Source of the DNA: an uncultured Eggerthella sp. | Lineage (GTDB): Bacteria; Actinomycetota; Coriobacteriia; Coriobacteriales; Eggerthellaceae | Assembly: GCA_900540345.1 (NCBI GenBank) | Contig: UQFK01000001.1 | Span: 331,501 to 395,500 of the forward strand | Reading direction: 5' to 3' | Length of the DNA stretch: 64,000 bases | In this document: positions 16,480 through 24,253 of the stretch, piece by piece | How positions within the stretch are numbered: the first letter of the stretch is position 1 | How the letters are laid out: every line of letters begins with the position of its first letter | The notes under the pieces: model-generated | The model's database searches: none | What the model saw: only the letters and a program-made list of their open reading frames with translations | Told to the model about the DNA's origin: nothing | Made by a program: the position numbers and the translations under genes

Positions 16480-18356
16480 TGGCCAGTGCACCTGCCGTAA
16501 AATTCTGTGGTATCACCTGCGCTGAAGACGCGCGTGCAGCAAGCGTGTTTCGCCCCGATTACCTCGGTCTTGTCTTCTGGCAACAAAGCAAGCGCGCAAT
16601 AGATGTTCCTACCGCACTTGAGATACATGCTGCCCTTGATGAGCCAATCCCTGTCGTTGGCGTGTTTGTTGACGAAGACGCGCACACGATCGCCAAGCTC
16701 GCTCAAGACGGCCTCATTCAGATCGCTCAATTACACGGAAGCGAAGATGAGACCTTCATTGCACAATTGCGCGCGCTTGCTCCAGCGCTTGAGATCTGGC
16801 AAGCCTTCGAAGTTACCCGCGCAAATGACATTGATAGAGCAAACCGATCGAGCGCCGATATGGTGCTCCTTGATGGAGGCAAAGGTGAGGGGCGTGCATT
16901 TGCCTGGGAGCTGCTTGCAGACGTAAAGCGCCCTTATGCGCTTGCTGGTGGGCTTTCGGTTGAGAATATCGATGCAGCGCTGTGCGCTTGCAAGCCAGCC
17001 ATCGTCGATATCTCGAGCGGTATCGAACTAAAAGAACCCCGCACTTCGCAATCCTTCCCGCGCAAAGACCCTGCAGCCATGGCTGGCTTCATCGAAGCAC
17101 TCCATCGTGCTGCGCGTACAACAACTACGAACGATCGATCCCAAGACCATAAAGGAGGAACCAACGTGACCAATGAAAACGGACGATTCGGCATCCATGG
17201 CGGGCAATACGTGCCCGAAACTTTGATGAATGCCGTGAACGAACTGGAGGAGGCGTACTATCACTACAAGGACGATCCGCAGTTCAAAGCTGAACTTACC
17301 GAGCTTTTAAACAACTATGCCGGACGACCTTCGCGTCTTTATTTTGCTGAGCGCCTGACCAAAGAACTCGGTGGTGCGAAGATCTACCTCAAACGCGAAG
17401 ATCTGAATCATACTGGCGCACACAAGATCAACAACGTGCTTGGTCAAGCGTTACTCGCAAAGAAGATGGGTAAAACGCGCTTGATCGCTGAAACGGGAGC
17501 AGGTCAGCATGGAGTAGCTACTGCAACTGCTGCAGCGCTGCTCGATCTTGAGTGCGAAGTGTTCATGGGCAGGGAGGACACCGAGCGCCAAGCGCTCAAT
17601 GTCTACAAGATGCGCCTCTTGGGTGCTCAGGTGCACCCGGTCGATTCAGGTACCGCGACGCTCAAAGATGCAGTCAGTGAAACCATGCGCGAATGGACCT
17701 CGCGCATGGAAGATACGCATTACTGCCTCGGTTCAACGATGGGACCTCATCCCTTCCCCATCATCGTGCGTGATTTCCAATCGGTCATCTCGGCTGAGAT
17801 CAAAGAGCAATGCCTTGAGAAGGAAGGTCGCCTGCCCGATGTGGTGATGGCCTGTGTCGGCGGTGGCTCAAACGCGATGGGGACGTTCTATAACTTCATC
17901 GACGATGCCGAGGTACGTCTGATCGGCTGTGAGGCGGCTGGCCGTGGCATCGATACCTGGGAGACCGCGGCAACGATCTCAACCGGGTCGCTCGGAATCT
18001 TCCATGGCATGAAAAGCTACTTCTGTCAGGATGAATATGGGCAGATCGCACCAGTCTATTCCATCAGCGCTGGGCTCGACTATCCAGGCATCGGTCCCGA
18101 ACATGCGATGCTGCATGATACTGGACGCGCTGAATACGTTGCCGTGACCGACGATGAAGCAGTTTGTGCATTCGAGTATTTAAGTCGAATCGAAGGCATC
18201 ATCCCTGCGATCGAAAGCTCGCACGCTCTCGCGCATGCCATGAAGATCGCCCCTGATATGTCACCTGATCAGATCATCGTCGTGACCCTTTCAGGACGTG
18301 GCGATAAAGACTGCGCCGCTATCGCCCGCTACCGAGGAGAGGATATCCATGAGTAA
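16476..18356 (+). CDS. trpFB: TrpF-TrpB fusion: phosphoribosylanthranilate isomerase + tryptophan synthase beta
   Basis: A single open frame of 626 codons joins two enzymes. Residues 1 to ~210 are TrpF ('VKFCGITCAEDAR', 'VVGVFVDED', 'QLHGSED', 'VLLDGGKGEG', 'LAGGLS'). Residues ~231 to 626 are TrpB ('GGQYVPETLM', 'GAHKINNVLGQALLAKKMG' with the PLP lysine, 'AETGAGQHGVATA', 'CVGGGSNAMG'). Between them, aaaggaggaaccaac followed by GTG at 17166 forms an ideal ribosome site with an in-frame start, and translates as HKGGTNV in the linker. So the cell may make both the fusion and free TrpB. TrpB condenses indole with serine and needs TrpA, encoded next. Confidence 0.95.
   Translation: MMASAPAVKFCGITCAEDARAASVFRPDYLGLVFWQQSKRAIDVPTALEIHAALDEPIPVVGVFVDEDAHTIAKLAQDGLIQIAQLHGSEDETFIAQLRALAPALEIWQAFEVTRANDIDRANRSSADMVLLDGGKGEGRAFAWELLADVKRPYALAGGLSVENIDAALCACKPAIVDISSGIELKEPRTSQSFPRKDPAAMAGFIEALHRAARTTTTNDRSQDHKGGTNVTNENGRFGIHGGQYVPETLMNAVNELEEAYYHYKDDPQFKAELTELLNNYAGRPSRLYFAERLTKELGGAKIYLKREDLNHTGAHKINNVLGQALLAKKMGKTRLIAETGAGQHGVATATAAALLDLECEVFMGREDTERQALNVYKMRLLGAQVHPVDSGTATLKDAVSETMREWTSRMEDTHYCLGSTMGPHPFPIIVRDFQSVISAEIKEQCLEKEGRLPDVVMACVGGGSNAMGTFYNFIDDAEVRLIGCEAAGRGIDTWETAATISTGSLGIFHGMKSYFCQDEYGQIAPVYSISAGLDYPGIGPEHAMLHDTGRAEYVAVTDDEAVCAFEYLSRIEGIIPAIESSHALAHAMKIAPDMSPDQIIVVTLSGRGDKDCAAIARYRGEDIHE
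17151..17168 (+). promoter_or_regulatory. internal ribosome binding site and GTG start for TrpB inside the fusion
   Basis: aaaggagg lies just before GTG at 17166, in frame with the fused reading frame. Initiation here would give a 396-residue stand-alone TrpB, the usual size. This looks like the old trpB start kept after loss of the trpF stop. Confidence 0.75.
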
Positions 18357-19143
18357 CGAATCCATTCGCGCTGCTTTCGCCTCCAAAAAGGCATTCATCC
18401 CATTCATAACCTGTGGAGATCCCACTATGGAAACGACCTGTGCACTCGTGCGCATGTTCGCAGATGCTGGTGCGAGTATCATTGAACTTGGCATTCCCTT
18501 CTCTGATCCAACCGCCGAAGGACCGGTTATCCAAGATGCGAACATCCGCGTACTTTGCGCAGGGACGACCACTGATGATGTCTTCGCTCTTGCAAAGCGC
18601 CTGCGCGCAGGAGATGCAGATCATGCACCCCTCGATTGCCCACTTGTGATCATGACCTATGCCAATGTAGTCTTCCATTACGGAACCGAACGTTTCTGCG
18701 AAAACGCACGATCAGCTGGTATCGATGGACTGATTCTTCCCGATGTGCCCTTCGAAGAGAAGGCTGAATTTACCGCGGCATGTCGCGCCCATGACCTTGC
18801 ATTGATCTCGATGATCGCGCCCACCTCCGATGAGCGCATCGCGATGATCGCCCGTGAGGCAGAAGGTTTCATCTATCTGGTCAGCTCGCTTGGCGTGACC
18901 GGCGTGCGCAGCACTATCACGACCGATCTAGGCGCTATCGTAGAGAAGATTCGCGCGGTGACAGATACACCCATCGCGATTGGTTTTGGCGTATCAAATG
19001 CACAGCAAGCCCACGACATGGCGGCGCTTGCCGATGGAGCGATCATGGGAAGCGCGATCGTACGTCAGGTCGGCGAGCATGGCACGCGTGCACCACAAGC
19101 GCTCGAACCATTTATACGCGAGATCATCGCGCAGATCGACTGA
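18349..19143 (+). CDS. trpA: tryptophan synthase alpha chain
   Basis: The 264-residue TIM barrel cleaves indole-3-glycerol phosphate to indole and glyceraldehyde 3-phosphate, and channels indole to TrpB. It shows 'PFITCGDPTMETT', 'ELGIPFSDPTAEGPVIQ' with the catalytic Glu, 'LILPDVPFEE' with the catalytic Asp, and 'IGFGVSNAQQ'. The ATG at 18349 has gaggagagg upstream and overlaps the trpB stop by eight bases. It ends the operon. Its last 20 bases overlap the 3' end of a convergent LysR gene. Confidence 0.96.
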   Translation: MSNESIRAAFASKKAFIPFITCGDPTMETTCALVRMFADAGASIIELGIPFSDPTAEGPVIQDANIRVLCAGTTTDDVFALAKRLRAGDADHAPLDCPLVIMTYANVVFHYGTERFCENARSAGIDGLILPDVPFEEKAEFTAACRAHDLALISMIAPTSDERIAMIAREAEGFIYLVSSLGVTGVRSTITTDLGAIVEKIRAVTDTPIAIGFGVSNAQQAHDMAALADGAIMGSAIVRQVGEHGTRAPQALEPFIREIIAQID

Positions 19144-19996
19144 AGATGCTCGAAAGATAATCAGAAAGGAAGCGCTTGAACGTGCGCGCCTGATCCTTTT
19201 CCATGCCACGAGGCGTGATATCAAGGCGCACGATGCGGCGAAACGCCTCATCAGCAAGCGGAACCCAAGTGCTTCCTTCATCCAGCGGCCCCCAACTATA
19301 TTCCGGCCAGAACCCAATGCCCATACCAAGACAGACCATCTTTCGCACAACCGAAGGATTGTCGCTTTCAAAGACTATATGCGGTTGAAAGTTGCACGCC
19401 TTACAGAGACGATCGCATTGCGGACGAAGCCCTCGCGATCCTGCGAGCAGGATGAAGCTTTCATCACGCAAACTTGCAAGTTTGATCGGGTGCTCTGAGC
19501 TTTGCGCAATACTGGTGCATAAAGGCAAAGCAATACCGATACGCTCGACAAAACCCATATCAGGCGACGATTTCTCCCATGGCTCAGAAGCGATGATCAA
19601 ATCTGCGAAATCAGGGCGATCTTCCTGCGTGACCTTGAATGCCACATCGGGATGAGAAGCCGAATATTCTGCGATCGCATCCACCACCAATACAGAAGCG
19701 GATCTCATGCAAACGCTGATCGTTGTTTGCTCTGCTGCAGAGAATGCACGAAGTGCGTTTTCTGCCCCTTCAAGGTCTTCAAGCGCCCCTGCTGAGCGAT
19801 CGCGCAAGTATGCCCCTTCGGGACTCAGGCGAATATTGCGCCCCTCGCGCACGAATAGGCGCACACCGAGTTCTTGCTCGAAGCTATGTAGCGCGCGGGT
19901 AAGCGCAGGTTGTGCGATAGAAAGCTCTTTTGCTGCATTCGTGACATGCTCGCTTTTGGCTACCGCCATGAAGTATCTCAGCTTGTTTAGATCCAT
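19124..19996 (-). CDS. LysR-family transcriptional regulator
   Basis: The 290-residue protein has the LysR winged helix at the N-terminus ('LNKLRYFMAVAKSEHVTNAAKELSIAQPALTRALH', seen here as AAKELSIAQPALTRAL) and a periplasmic-binding-like effector domain from about residue 90. It is transcribed toward trpA and away from the PQ-loop-like gene. LysR genes usually control the divergent neighbour, so the small membrane protein and perhaps the MFS carrier are likely targets. The AT-rich intergenic region (20000-20045) with tatttgatatggataatcaa fits a LysR site. The effector is unknown. Confidence 0.93.
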   Translation of the reverse strand: MDLNKLRYFMAVAKSEHVTNAAKELSIAQPALTRALHSFEQELGVRLFVREGRNIRLSPEGAYLRDRSAGALEDLEGAENALRAFSAAEQTTISVCMRSASVLVVDAIAEYSASHPDVAFKVTQEDRPDFADLIIASEPWEKSSPDMGFVERIGIALPLCTSIAQSSEHPIKLASLRDESFILLAGSRGLRPQCDRLCKACNFQPHIVFESDNPSVVRKMVCLGMGIGFWPEYSWGPLDEGSTWVPLADEAFRRIVRLDITPRGMEKDQARTFKRFLSDYLSSIFSRSAR

Positions 19997-19999
19997 ACC

Positions 20000-20050
20000 A
20001 AAATGATACCTATTTGATATGGATAATCAATATTATTTATATTAGCAGTG
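20000..20050. promoter_or_regulatory. AT-rich divergent promoter region, possible LysR box
   Basis: Between the LysR start and the small membrane gene, atgatacctatttgatat, ggataatcaatattattt and tatatta form several overlapping T-N11-A patterns. Base composition is far more AT-rich than the flanks. The exact site is not defined. Confidence 0.4.
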
Positions 20051-20109
20051 AATCTATTTACGAGCGAAAATAGAACCAGAAACCATAGGGAAAGGAAGCG
20101 ATACGCTCT

Positions 20110-20433
20110 ATGTTCTTAGCAGAGATCCTCGAAGCAGGAATGCTCGTTTGTTTTGGGCTTTCTTGGCCGATGAATGCATGGAAAGCATATAAGGCACGCA
20201 CTGCTGCAGGCACCAGCTGGCAATTCCTTGCACTGATCTGCCTTGGCTATGGCTGCGGTGTAGCGGCAAAGTTCTCGCTCGGCACCATCAATTGGGTAGT
20301 AGGAGTCTATCTCTTGAACTGCGTATTCCTTACGATCAACTGGGCGGTTTACCTTCGTAATCGCCGTTTAGATGCTGAGCGCGCGGCAAAGTACACACCA
20401 GAGATCTCGACCTTCGCTGAGTATCGCGCATAA
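20110..20433 (+). CDS. small PQ-loop/SemiSWEET-like membrane protein
   Basis: The 107-residue protein has three hydrophobic helices (residues ~5-22, ~40-60, ~62-82). The first ends in 'SWPMNAWKAYKARTAAGTS', which resembles the PQ-loop segment of SemiSWEET-type transporters except that PQ is replaced by WPMN. If the relation holds, dimers would form a small-solute pore. A ribosome site aaaggaag precedes the ATG at somewhat long spacing. It is divergent from the LysR gene, which probably regulates it. Confidence 0.6.
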   Translation: MFLAEILEAGMLVCFGLSWPMNAWKAYKARTAAGTSWQFLALICLGYGCGVAAKFSLGTINWVVGVYLLNCVFLTINWAVYLRNRRLDAERAAKYTPEISTFAEYRA

Positions 20434-20479
20434 CGGAGAAAAAACTTGCTTTGAGAACCTCGTTTCGTGCGATACCCGA

Positions 20480-20485
20480 TAGAAT
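20480..20485 (+). promoter_or_regulatory. -10 element of a possible leaderless promoter for the MFS gene
   Basis: TAGAAT is followed by a six-base spacer and then the ATG at 20492. A start of transcription at the normal distance would coincide with the ATG. No clear -35 is seen. Confidence 0.45.
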
Positions 20486-20491
20486 ACCTCT

Positions 20492-21802
20492 ATGCGGATC
20501 GAAGAGACGGACAAACAGAGCACTTTTGCACAGCGCACGAGCAGGCGCGCTTCCTCGCATCGTCTGATAGTGGCAATCGTTGCTCTTGCGATCATCTTCA
20601 CTGCCGCCACGCTACGATCGACCATCACTTCAATGGGAGCGCTCACCCTCTGGGTGCAGGATGACCTTGGTCTTTCATCAGCTGCGATGGGGCTGGTCAC
20701 CACGCTTCCCTTGCTCGCATTCGCCGCTTCTGCACTTATGATGAATGAGATATCGAAGCGTTTTGGCAACAGTCGCTCTCTCGCGATCGGCTGTGCTGCG
20801 ATCGCGTGCGGTATCATATGGCGATCATATGGCAGTGATATAGGGCTCTTCGGGGGCACTATCCTTCTTGGCATCGGTATCTCAGCAGGCAACGTATTGC
20901 TTCCTGCGGTCGTGCGTGAGCGTTTTCCTGTACACGTGGGCATCATGACCGCGCTCTATACGACTACCATGAGCCTGTTCGCAGGTGGCGCAGCGGGGCT
21001 TGCTTCAAGCTTGATGGGCTCTCTCGATGATTGGCGCAATATCCTTGCCGGAATCGCTCCTTTTGCAGCGATCGGAGCGTTGCTCTGGTTAGCCGTACGC
21101 TTCCTCGGCCGTGCAACAGGAGACAAACGCCCCAAGCAAACCACCACTCCAAAACACACGAAACTCTTAAGCAAGCACCTCGTTAAAAGCCCTATCACCT
21201 GGTGGATCACAGGGCTCTTTGGCGTTCAATCGATCCTGTTCTACGGATTTGTGGCATGGTTACCTTCGATCCTGAACGCTGCAAACATCAGTCAAGACGC
21301 CATAACCACCTGTGTTGCACTCTTCCCCATCGTCGGGATCCCTTGTACGCTCTTCTGTCCACCGCTTGCCCAGCGCCTCCGCCGCCAGCGCATGCTCGGC
21401 GCTACGATCGGCGCACTCTGTGCGCTTGGTGTTTTCGCGCTCTTATTCGCGCATACCGACCAAGCCGCTATCGCTGCGGTTACGTTATTAGGCTTTGCGC
21501 TCGGCGCACCATTTTGCTTATGCATGTTCTACTTTGGCGTGCGCACCGAAGATCCAGATGACGCATCGAGGCTTTCAAGCATCGCACAAACATTCGGCTA
21601 TCTCTTAGCAGCACTCGGTCCTGCTTGCCTTGGTTTGCTCGTCGATCTGAGCGGATCATGGTCTGTTGCGCTTGTCATCATGTTCGGCTTAGCACTGCTG
21701 CTCATCATATGTGGCTGGAAGAGCGGAACGGGCAGCATTCCTGCAGCAAACGCAACACAGCGCATCCAGCAGAGAGCAGATGATGCATCGAGAAGGCCTT
21801 GA
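20492..21802 (+). CDS. MFS transporter, CynX/NimT-like
   Basis: The 436-residue carrier has 12 predicted membrane helices in two halves. A central hydrophilic loop near residues 205-225 is rich in Lys/Thr ('GDKRPKQTTTPKHTK'). The pattern 'RSTITSMGALTLWVQDDLGLS' (abridged) and 'ISAGNVLLPAVVRERFP' matches the CynX/NimT cyanate-nitroimidazole subfamily. Substrate is unknown. The ATG lies exactly six bases after a TAGAAT hexamer with no ribosome site, so the mRNA may be leaderless. It follows the PQ-loop gene by 58 bases on the same strand. Confidence 0.88.
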   Translation: MRIEETDKQSTFAQRTSRRASSHRLIVAIVALAIIFTAATLRSTITSMGALTLWVQDDLGLSSAAMGLVTTLPLLAFAASALMMNEISKRFGNSRSLAIGCAAIACGIIWRSYGSDIGLFGGTILLGIGISAGNVLLPAVVRERFPVHVGIMTALYTTTMSLFAGGAAGLASSLMGSLDDWRNILAGIAPFAAIGALLWLAVRFLGRATGDKRPKQTTTPKHTKLLSKHLVKSPITWWITGLFGVQSILFYGFVAWLPSILNAANISQDAITTCVALFPIVGIPCTLFCPPLAQRLRRQRMLGATIGALCALGVFALLFAHTDQAAIAAVTLLGFALGAPFCLCMFYFGVRTEDPDDASRLSSIAQTFGYLLAALGPACLGLLVDLSGSWSVALVIMFGLALLLIICGWKSGTGSIPAANATQRIQQRADDASRRP

Positions 21803-21815
21803 GCGCTAGCTTGCT

Positions 21816-21850
21816 CTCGTGCGTATTCGAGGCGTTATAATACGCACGAG
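21816..21850. promoter_or_regulatory. 12-bp perfect inverted repeat over the promoter of the two-component genes
   Basis: CTCGTGCGTATT (21816-21827) and AATACGCACGAG (21839-21850) are exact reverse complements with an 11-base spacer. TATAAT at 21836-21841 overlaps the second arm. This is probably an operator over the -10 region; a terminator for the MFS gene is less likely, because no T-run follows. Confidence 0.6.
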
Positions 21851-21869
21851 AAACGAAAGGAACCACACG

Positions 21870-22535
21870 ATGCCCCGATCGATCTGGTATGCAGAGGATG
21901 ACCCTGTTATAGCACAGCGTGTAATGTCTGCTCTTGAAGATGCAGGCTTTGAAGTGACGCTCTTCACTACAGGACTCTCGATGCGCAATGCGCTCACAAA
22001 GGCCTACCCCGATCTTGCCATCATCGACTGGAATCTTCCCGACGATACTGGTATCGCGTTGTGCACGTGGCTACGTTTGCACAACGCCGATCTTCCTGTG
22101 CTCATGCTCACCGTGCGCGATGATCCCCACGATATCGTATCGGGTATCGAATGTGGAGCGGATGACTATGTGACAAAACCCTTTGACATCACGGTGCTCA
22201 TGGCGCGTATCCATGCGCTCCTTCGTCGCAATGCGCCCAAATCCCTTCTTGCCTGCGGTAACATCTCACTCGATATCTCAAGCGGAACTGTTACAAAGAA
22301 TGGCCAGATCATCGAGCTTTCGGCACTCGAATATCGCCTGCTTAAGTTCTTTTGCCAGCAAAAAGGCAAGCTCGTTACGCGCACACAGCTTCAGCGAGAA
22401 CTTTGGGAACACAAGGAAGGCGGCGTGAGCGATAACGCCATCAGCGTTGCGGTGAAGCGCCTTCGTGCAAAGCTCGGTGACGATCTTGCCCTTAAGACCA
22501 TCCGTGGTATCGGCTATCGCTTAGAAGGGCTTTGA
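21870..22535 (+). CDS. OmpR-family response regulator
   Basis: The 221-residue regulator has an N-terminal receiver domain ('WYAEDDPVIAQRV' acidic pocket, 'LAIIDWNLPDDTG' with the phospho-acceptor Asp, 'DDYVTKPFDI' with the conserved Lys) and a C-terminal OmpR winged helix ('LSALEYRLLKFFCQQKGKLV', 'AISVAVKRLRAKLGDD', 'IRGIGYRLEG'). The ATG at 21870 has aaagga at good spacing. It overlaps or abuts the kinase gene. With the kinase and the ABC module downstream it forms a Bce/Vex-like resistance or envelope-stress circuit, and likely acts on the direct repeats at 23495. Confidence 0.95.
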   Translation: MPRSIWYAEDDPVIAQRVMSALEDAGFEVTLFTTGLSMRNALTKAYPDLAIIDWNLPDDTGIALCTWLRLHNADLPVLMLTVRDDPHDIVSGIECGADDYVTKPFDITVLMARIHALLRRNAPKSLLACGNISLDISSGTVTKNGQIIELSALEYRLLKFFCQQKGKLVTRTQLQRELWEHKEGGVSDNAISVAVKRLRAKLGDDLALKTIRGIGYRLEGL

Positions 22536-22540
22536 TCATC

Positions 22541-23455
22541 ATGGACATCACAGCCTTGCTGTTTGCCTGCGCATGTTGCACCCTTTGTGGTTTTGCGCTG
22601 GCAGCTCTCTATTACCGACGAGCGCACAAAGCCCAGGAGCAAAGGATCTCGATCCTCACACACGATATCGAAGAAGCACTCCTTGGCAGATCTCGCCTCG
22701 TTCGTAGACGCAACGAAGGTGAGCTCTCGAAGCTTCAAGATGAGATCAACAAGACGATCAATGCGCTCGTCCAAGCAGAAAGGCGAGCAACGAAGACTAA
22801 AGAGGGATTTGCAGAAAATCTTTCGAATATCGCACATCAACTCAAAACACCTATCGCCGCGCTCTCGCTTTCTCTGCAGCAACTTTCAAGCGACGATCCT
22901 CGCACGTCCCAACTCATCACCTCAATGGAAGAACAGATCGCCCGACTGACAAGGCTGCAAGAAGGCCTCTTGCTCATGGCGCGCCTCGATGCCGGCGTGC
23001 TCTCGCTCTCGATCGAGACCTGCGATGTCTTTACGATCTTGAGCATGACCGCCGAGAGCTTGAATGAGCTTGCAAGAGCGGCCAATGTTACTCTTGAGAT
23101 CACCTCAGAAGCCCCAGTGAACATCGATGTCGATGCTCACTGGACAAGCGAGGCGATCGCGAACATCATGAGAAATTGCATCGAACACGCCCCTTGCGGC
23201 TCAACCATTACGATCGACTATGCGCCGCGCTCGCTCTACACCGAGATCACTATCGCCGATGAGGGAAGCGGCTTTTCAGCGCAAGAAAGACTGCATGCTT
23301 TCGAGCGGTTCTACAAAGGTGAGAAGACCAATGCTTCATCGACTGGACTTGGTCTTAGCTTCGCACACGATATCATCGAGCTGCAAAAAGGAAGCATTCG
23401 CATCGATGATAACCCTGATGGAGGAGCTCTTTTCGTCATACGCTTCTATCGATAA
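22541..23455 (+). CDS. sensor histidine kinase with a short membrane input region
   Basis: The 304-residue kinase has only one clear N-terminal membrane helix (residues ~4-24) and almost no extracytoplasmic domain, so it may sense through a partner, as small intramembrane-sensing kinases do. The phospho-acceptor box is 'SNIAHQLKTPIAALS'. ATP-binding motifs are 'NIMRNCIEHA' (N box), 'DEGSGF' (G1) and 'GLGLSFAHDI' (G2). An ATG six bases after the regulator stop is preferred; a TTG overlapping that stop is possible. The ABC module downstream is the likely partner and output. Confidence 0.92.
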   Translation: MDITALLFACACCTLCGFALAALYYRRAHKAQEQRISILTHDIEEALLGRSRLVRRRNEGELSKLQDEINKTINALVQAERRATKTKEGFAENLSNIAHQLKTPIAALSLSLQQLSSDDPRTSQLITSMEEQIARLTRLQEGLLLMARLDAGVLSLSIETCDVFTILSMTAESLNELARAANVTLEITSEAPVNIDVDAHWTSEAIANIMRNCIEHAPCGSTITIDYAPRSLYTEITIADEGSGFSAQERLHAFERFYKGEKTNASSTGLGLSFAHDIIELQKGSIRIDDNPDGGALFVIRFYR

Positions 23456-23475
23456 GACGCACTTTTGCCTTGCTT

Positions 23476-23533
23476 TTGACAATAAAGATCATCCCTGTCA
23501 CTGTGCTGTCACTTAGGCGCTCTACCCTAGAAT
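23476..23533 (+). promoter_or_regulatory. promoter of the ABC module with paired CTGTCAC direct repeats
   Basis: Two identical heptamers CTGTCAC at 23495-23501 and 23506-23512 are 11 bases apart, one helical turn, as expected for a tandem OmpR-type dimer site. TAGAAT at 23528-23533 is a good -10 and the second heptamer overlaps the -35 position. A TTGACA at 23476 may belong to another start. Confidence 0.6.
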
Positions 23534-23563
23534 GCAACACGCACAGAAGAAAGGAGTGTTTCT

Positions 23564-24253
23564 ATGGATACTGCGCCTTTGCTCGAATGTCGAAACGTCA
23601 CAAAGACCTACGGAGATGGCGAGCGCGCCACTCATGCCTTACGTGATATATCGATCGAACTTTCATCAGGCGAATTCGTTGCGATCATCGGTGCATCCGG
23701 GTCAGGAAAATCGACTTTGCTGCATATTCTTGGAGGAATCGAGGCGCCAACGAGCGGCACCGTTTTGGTGGACGGAACCGATCTATCGACGCTTGATGCA
23801 ACGCAATCGGCCCTTTTTCGTCGACGTAAGGTAGGGCTCATCTACCAATTCTTCAATCTCATTCCAACGGTGAATGTAGCAAAGAATATTCTCATGCCGC
23901 TTCTTTTGGATAAGCGGGCAGCTCATGAGGAATTCTTCAACAAGATCGTTGAAGCTCTTGGTATCGCAGATAAGCTTGATGCGATGCCCTCAGAGCTCTC
24001 AGGAGGTCAACAGCAACGAGTCGCGATCGCGCGCTCGGTCATCTATCGCCCTTCCCTGCTGCTAGCAGACGAGCCTACAGGCAATCTTGACAAGAACACC
24101 TCGCGCGAGATCATCGATCTGCTCAAGATCATGAATCGGCAGTTCGATCAAACATCGCTCATCATCACCCATGACGAAGAAGTGGCGCTTGCTGCTGATC
24201 GGATCATTACCGTCGAAGATGGGCTCGTGATCGCAGATACAGGACGGCAGTGA
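23564..24253 (+). CDS. ABC transporter ATPase, MacB/LolD/BceA type
   Basis: The 229-residue ATPase has Walker A GASGSGKST, Q-loop 'YQFFNLIPT', signature LSGGQQQRVAIARS, Walker B LLLADEPTGNLD and switch 'IITHDEE'. The LSGGQQQRVAIARSVIYRP block and DEPTGNLD are typical of the MacB/LolD/BceA group, which drives FtsX-like permeases mechanically. It starts ~110 bases after the kinase behind its own promoter, and its stop overlaps the permease start (GTGA). Confidence 0.95.
   Translation: MDTAPLLECRNVTKTYGDGERATHALRDISIELSSGEFVAIIGASGSGKSTLLHILGGIEAPTSGTVLVDGTDLSTLDATQSALFRRRKVGLIYQFFNLIPTVNVAKNILMPLLLDKRAAHEEFFNKIVEALGIADKLDAMPSELSGGQQQRVAIARSVIYRPSLLLADEPTGNLDKNTSREIIDLLKIMNRQFDQTSLIITHDEEVALAADRIITVEDGLVIADTGRQ

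Noticed and set aside
16476..18356. The trpF-trpB fusion as a sequencing error
   Set aside because: The frame is continuous and both halves are intact up to the junction; only a substitution of a single stop codon would be needed, and the sequence shows none. It is kept as real but should be checked against reads.
22532..22540. TTG at 22532 as the histidine kinase start
   Set aside because: The spacing to agaaggg is too short and an ATG three codons later is available.
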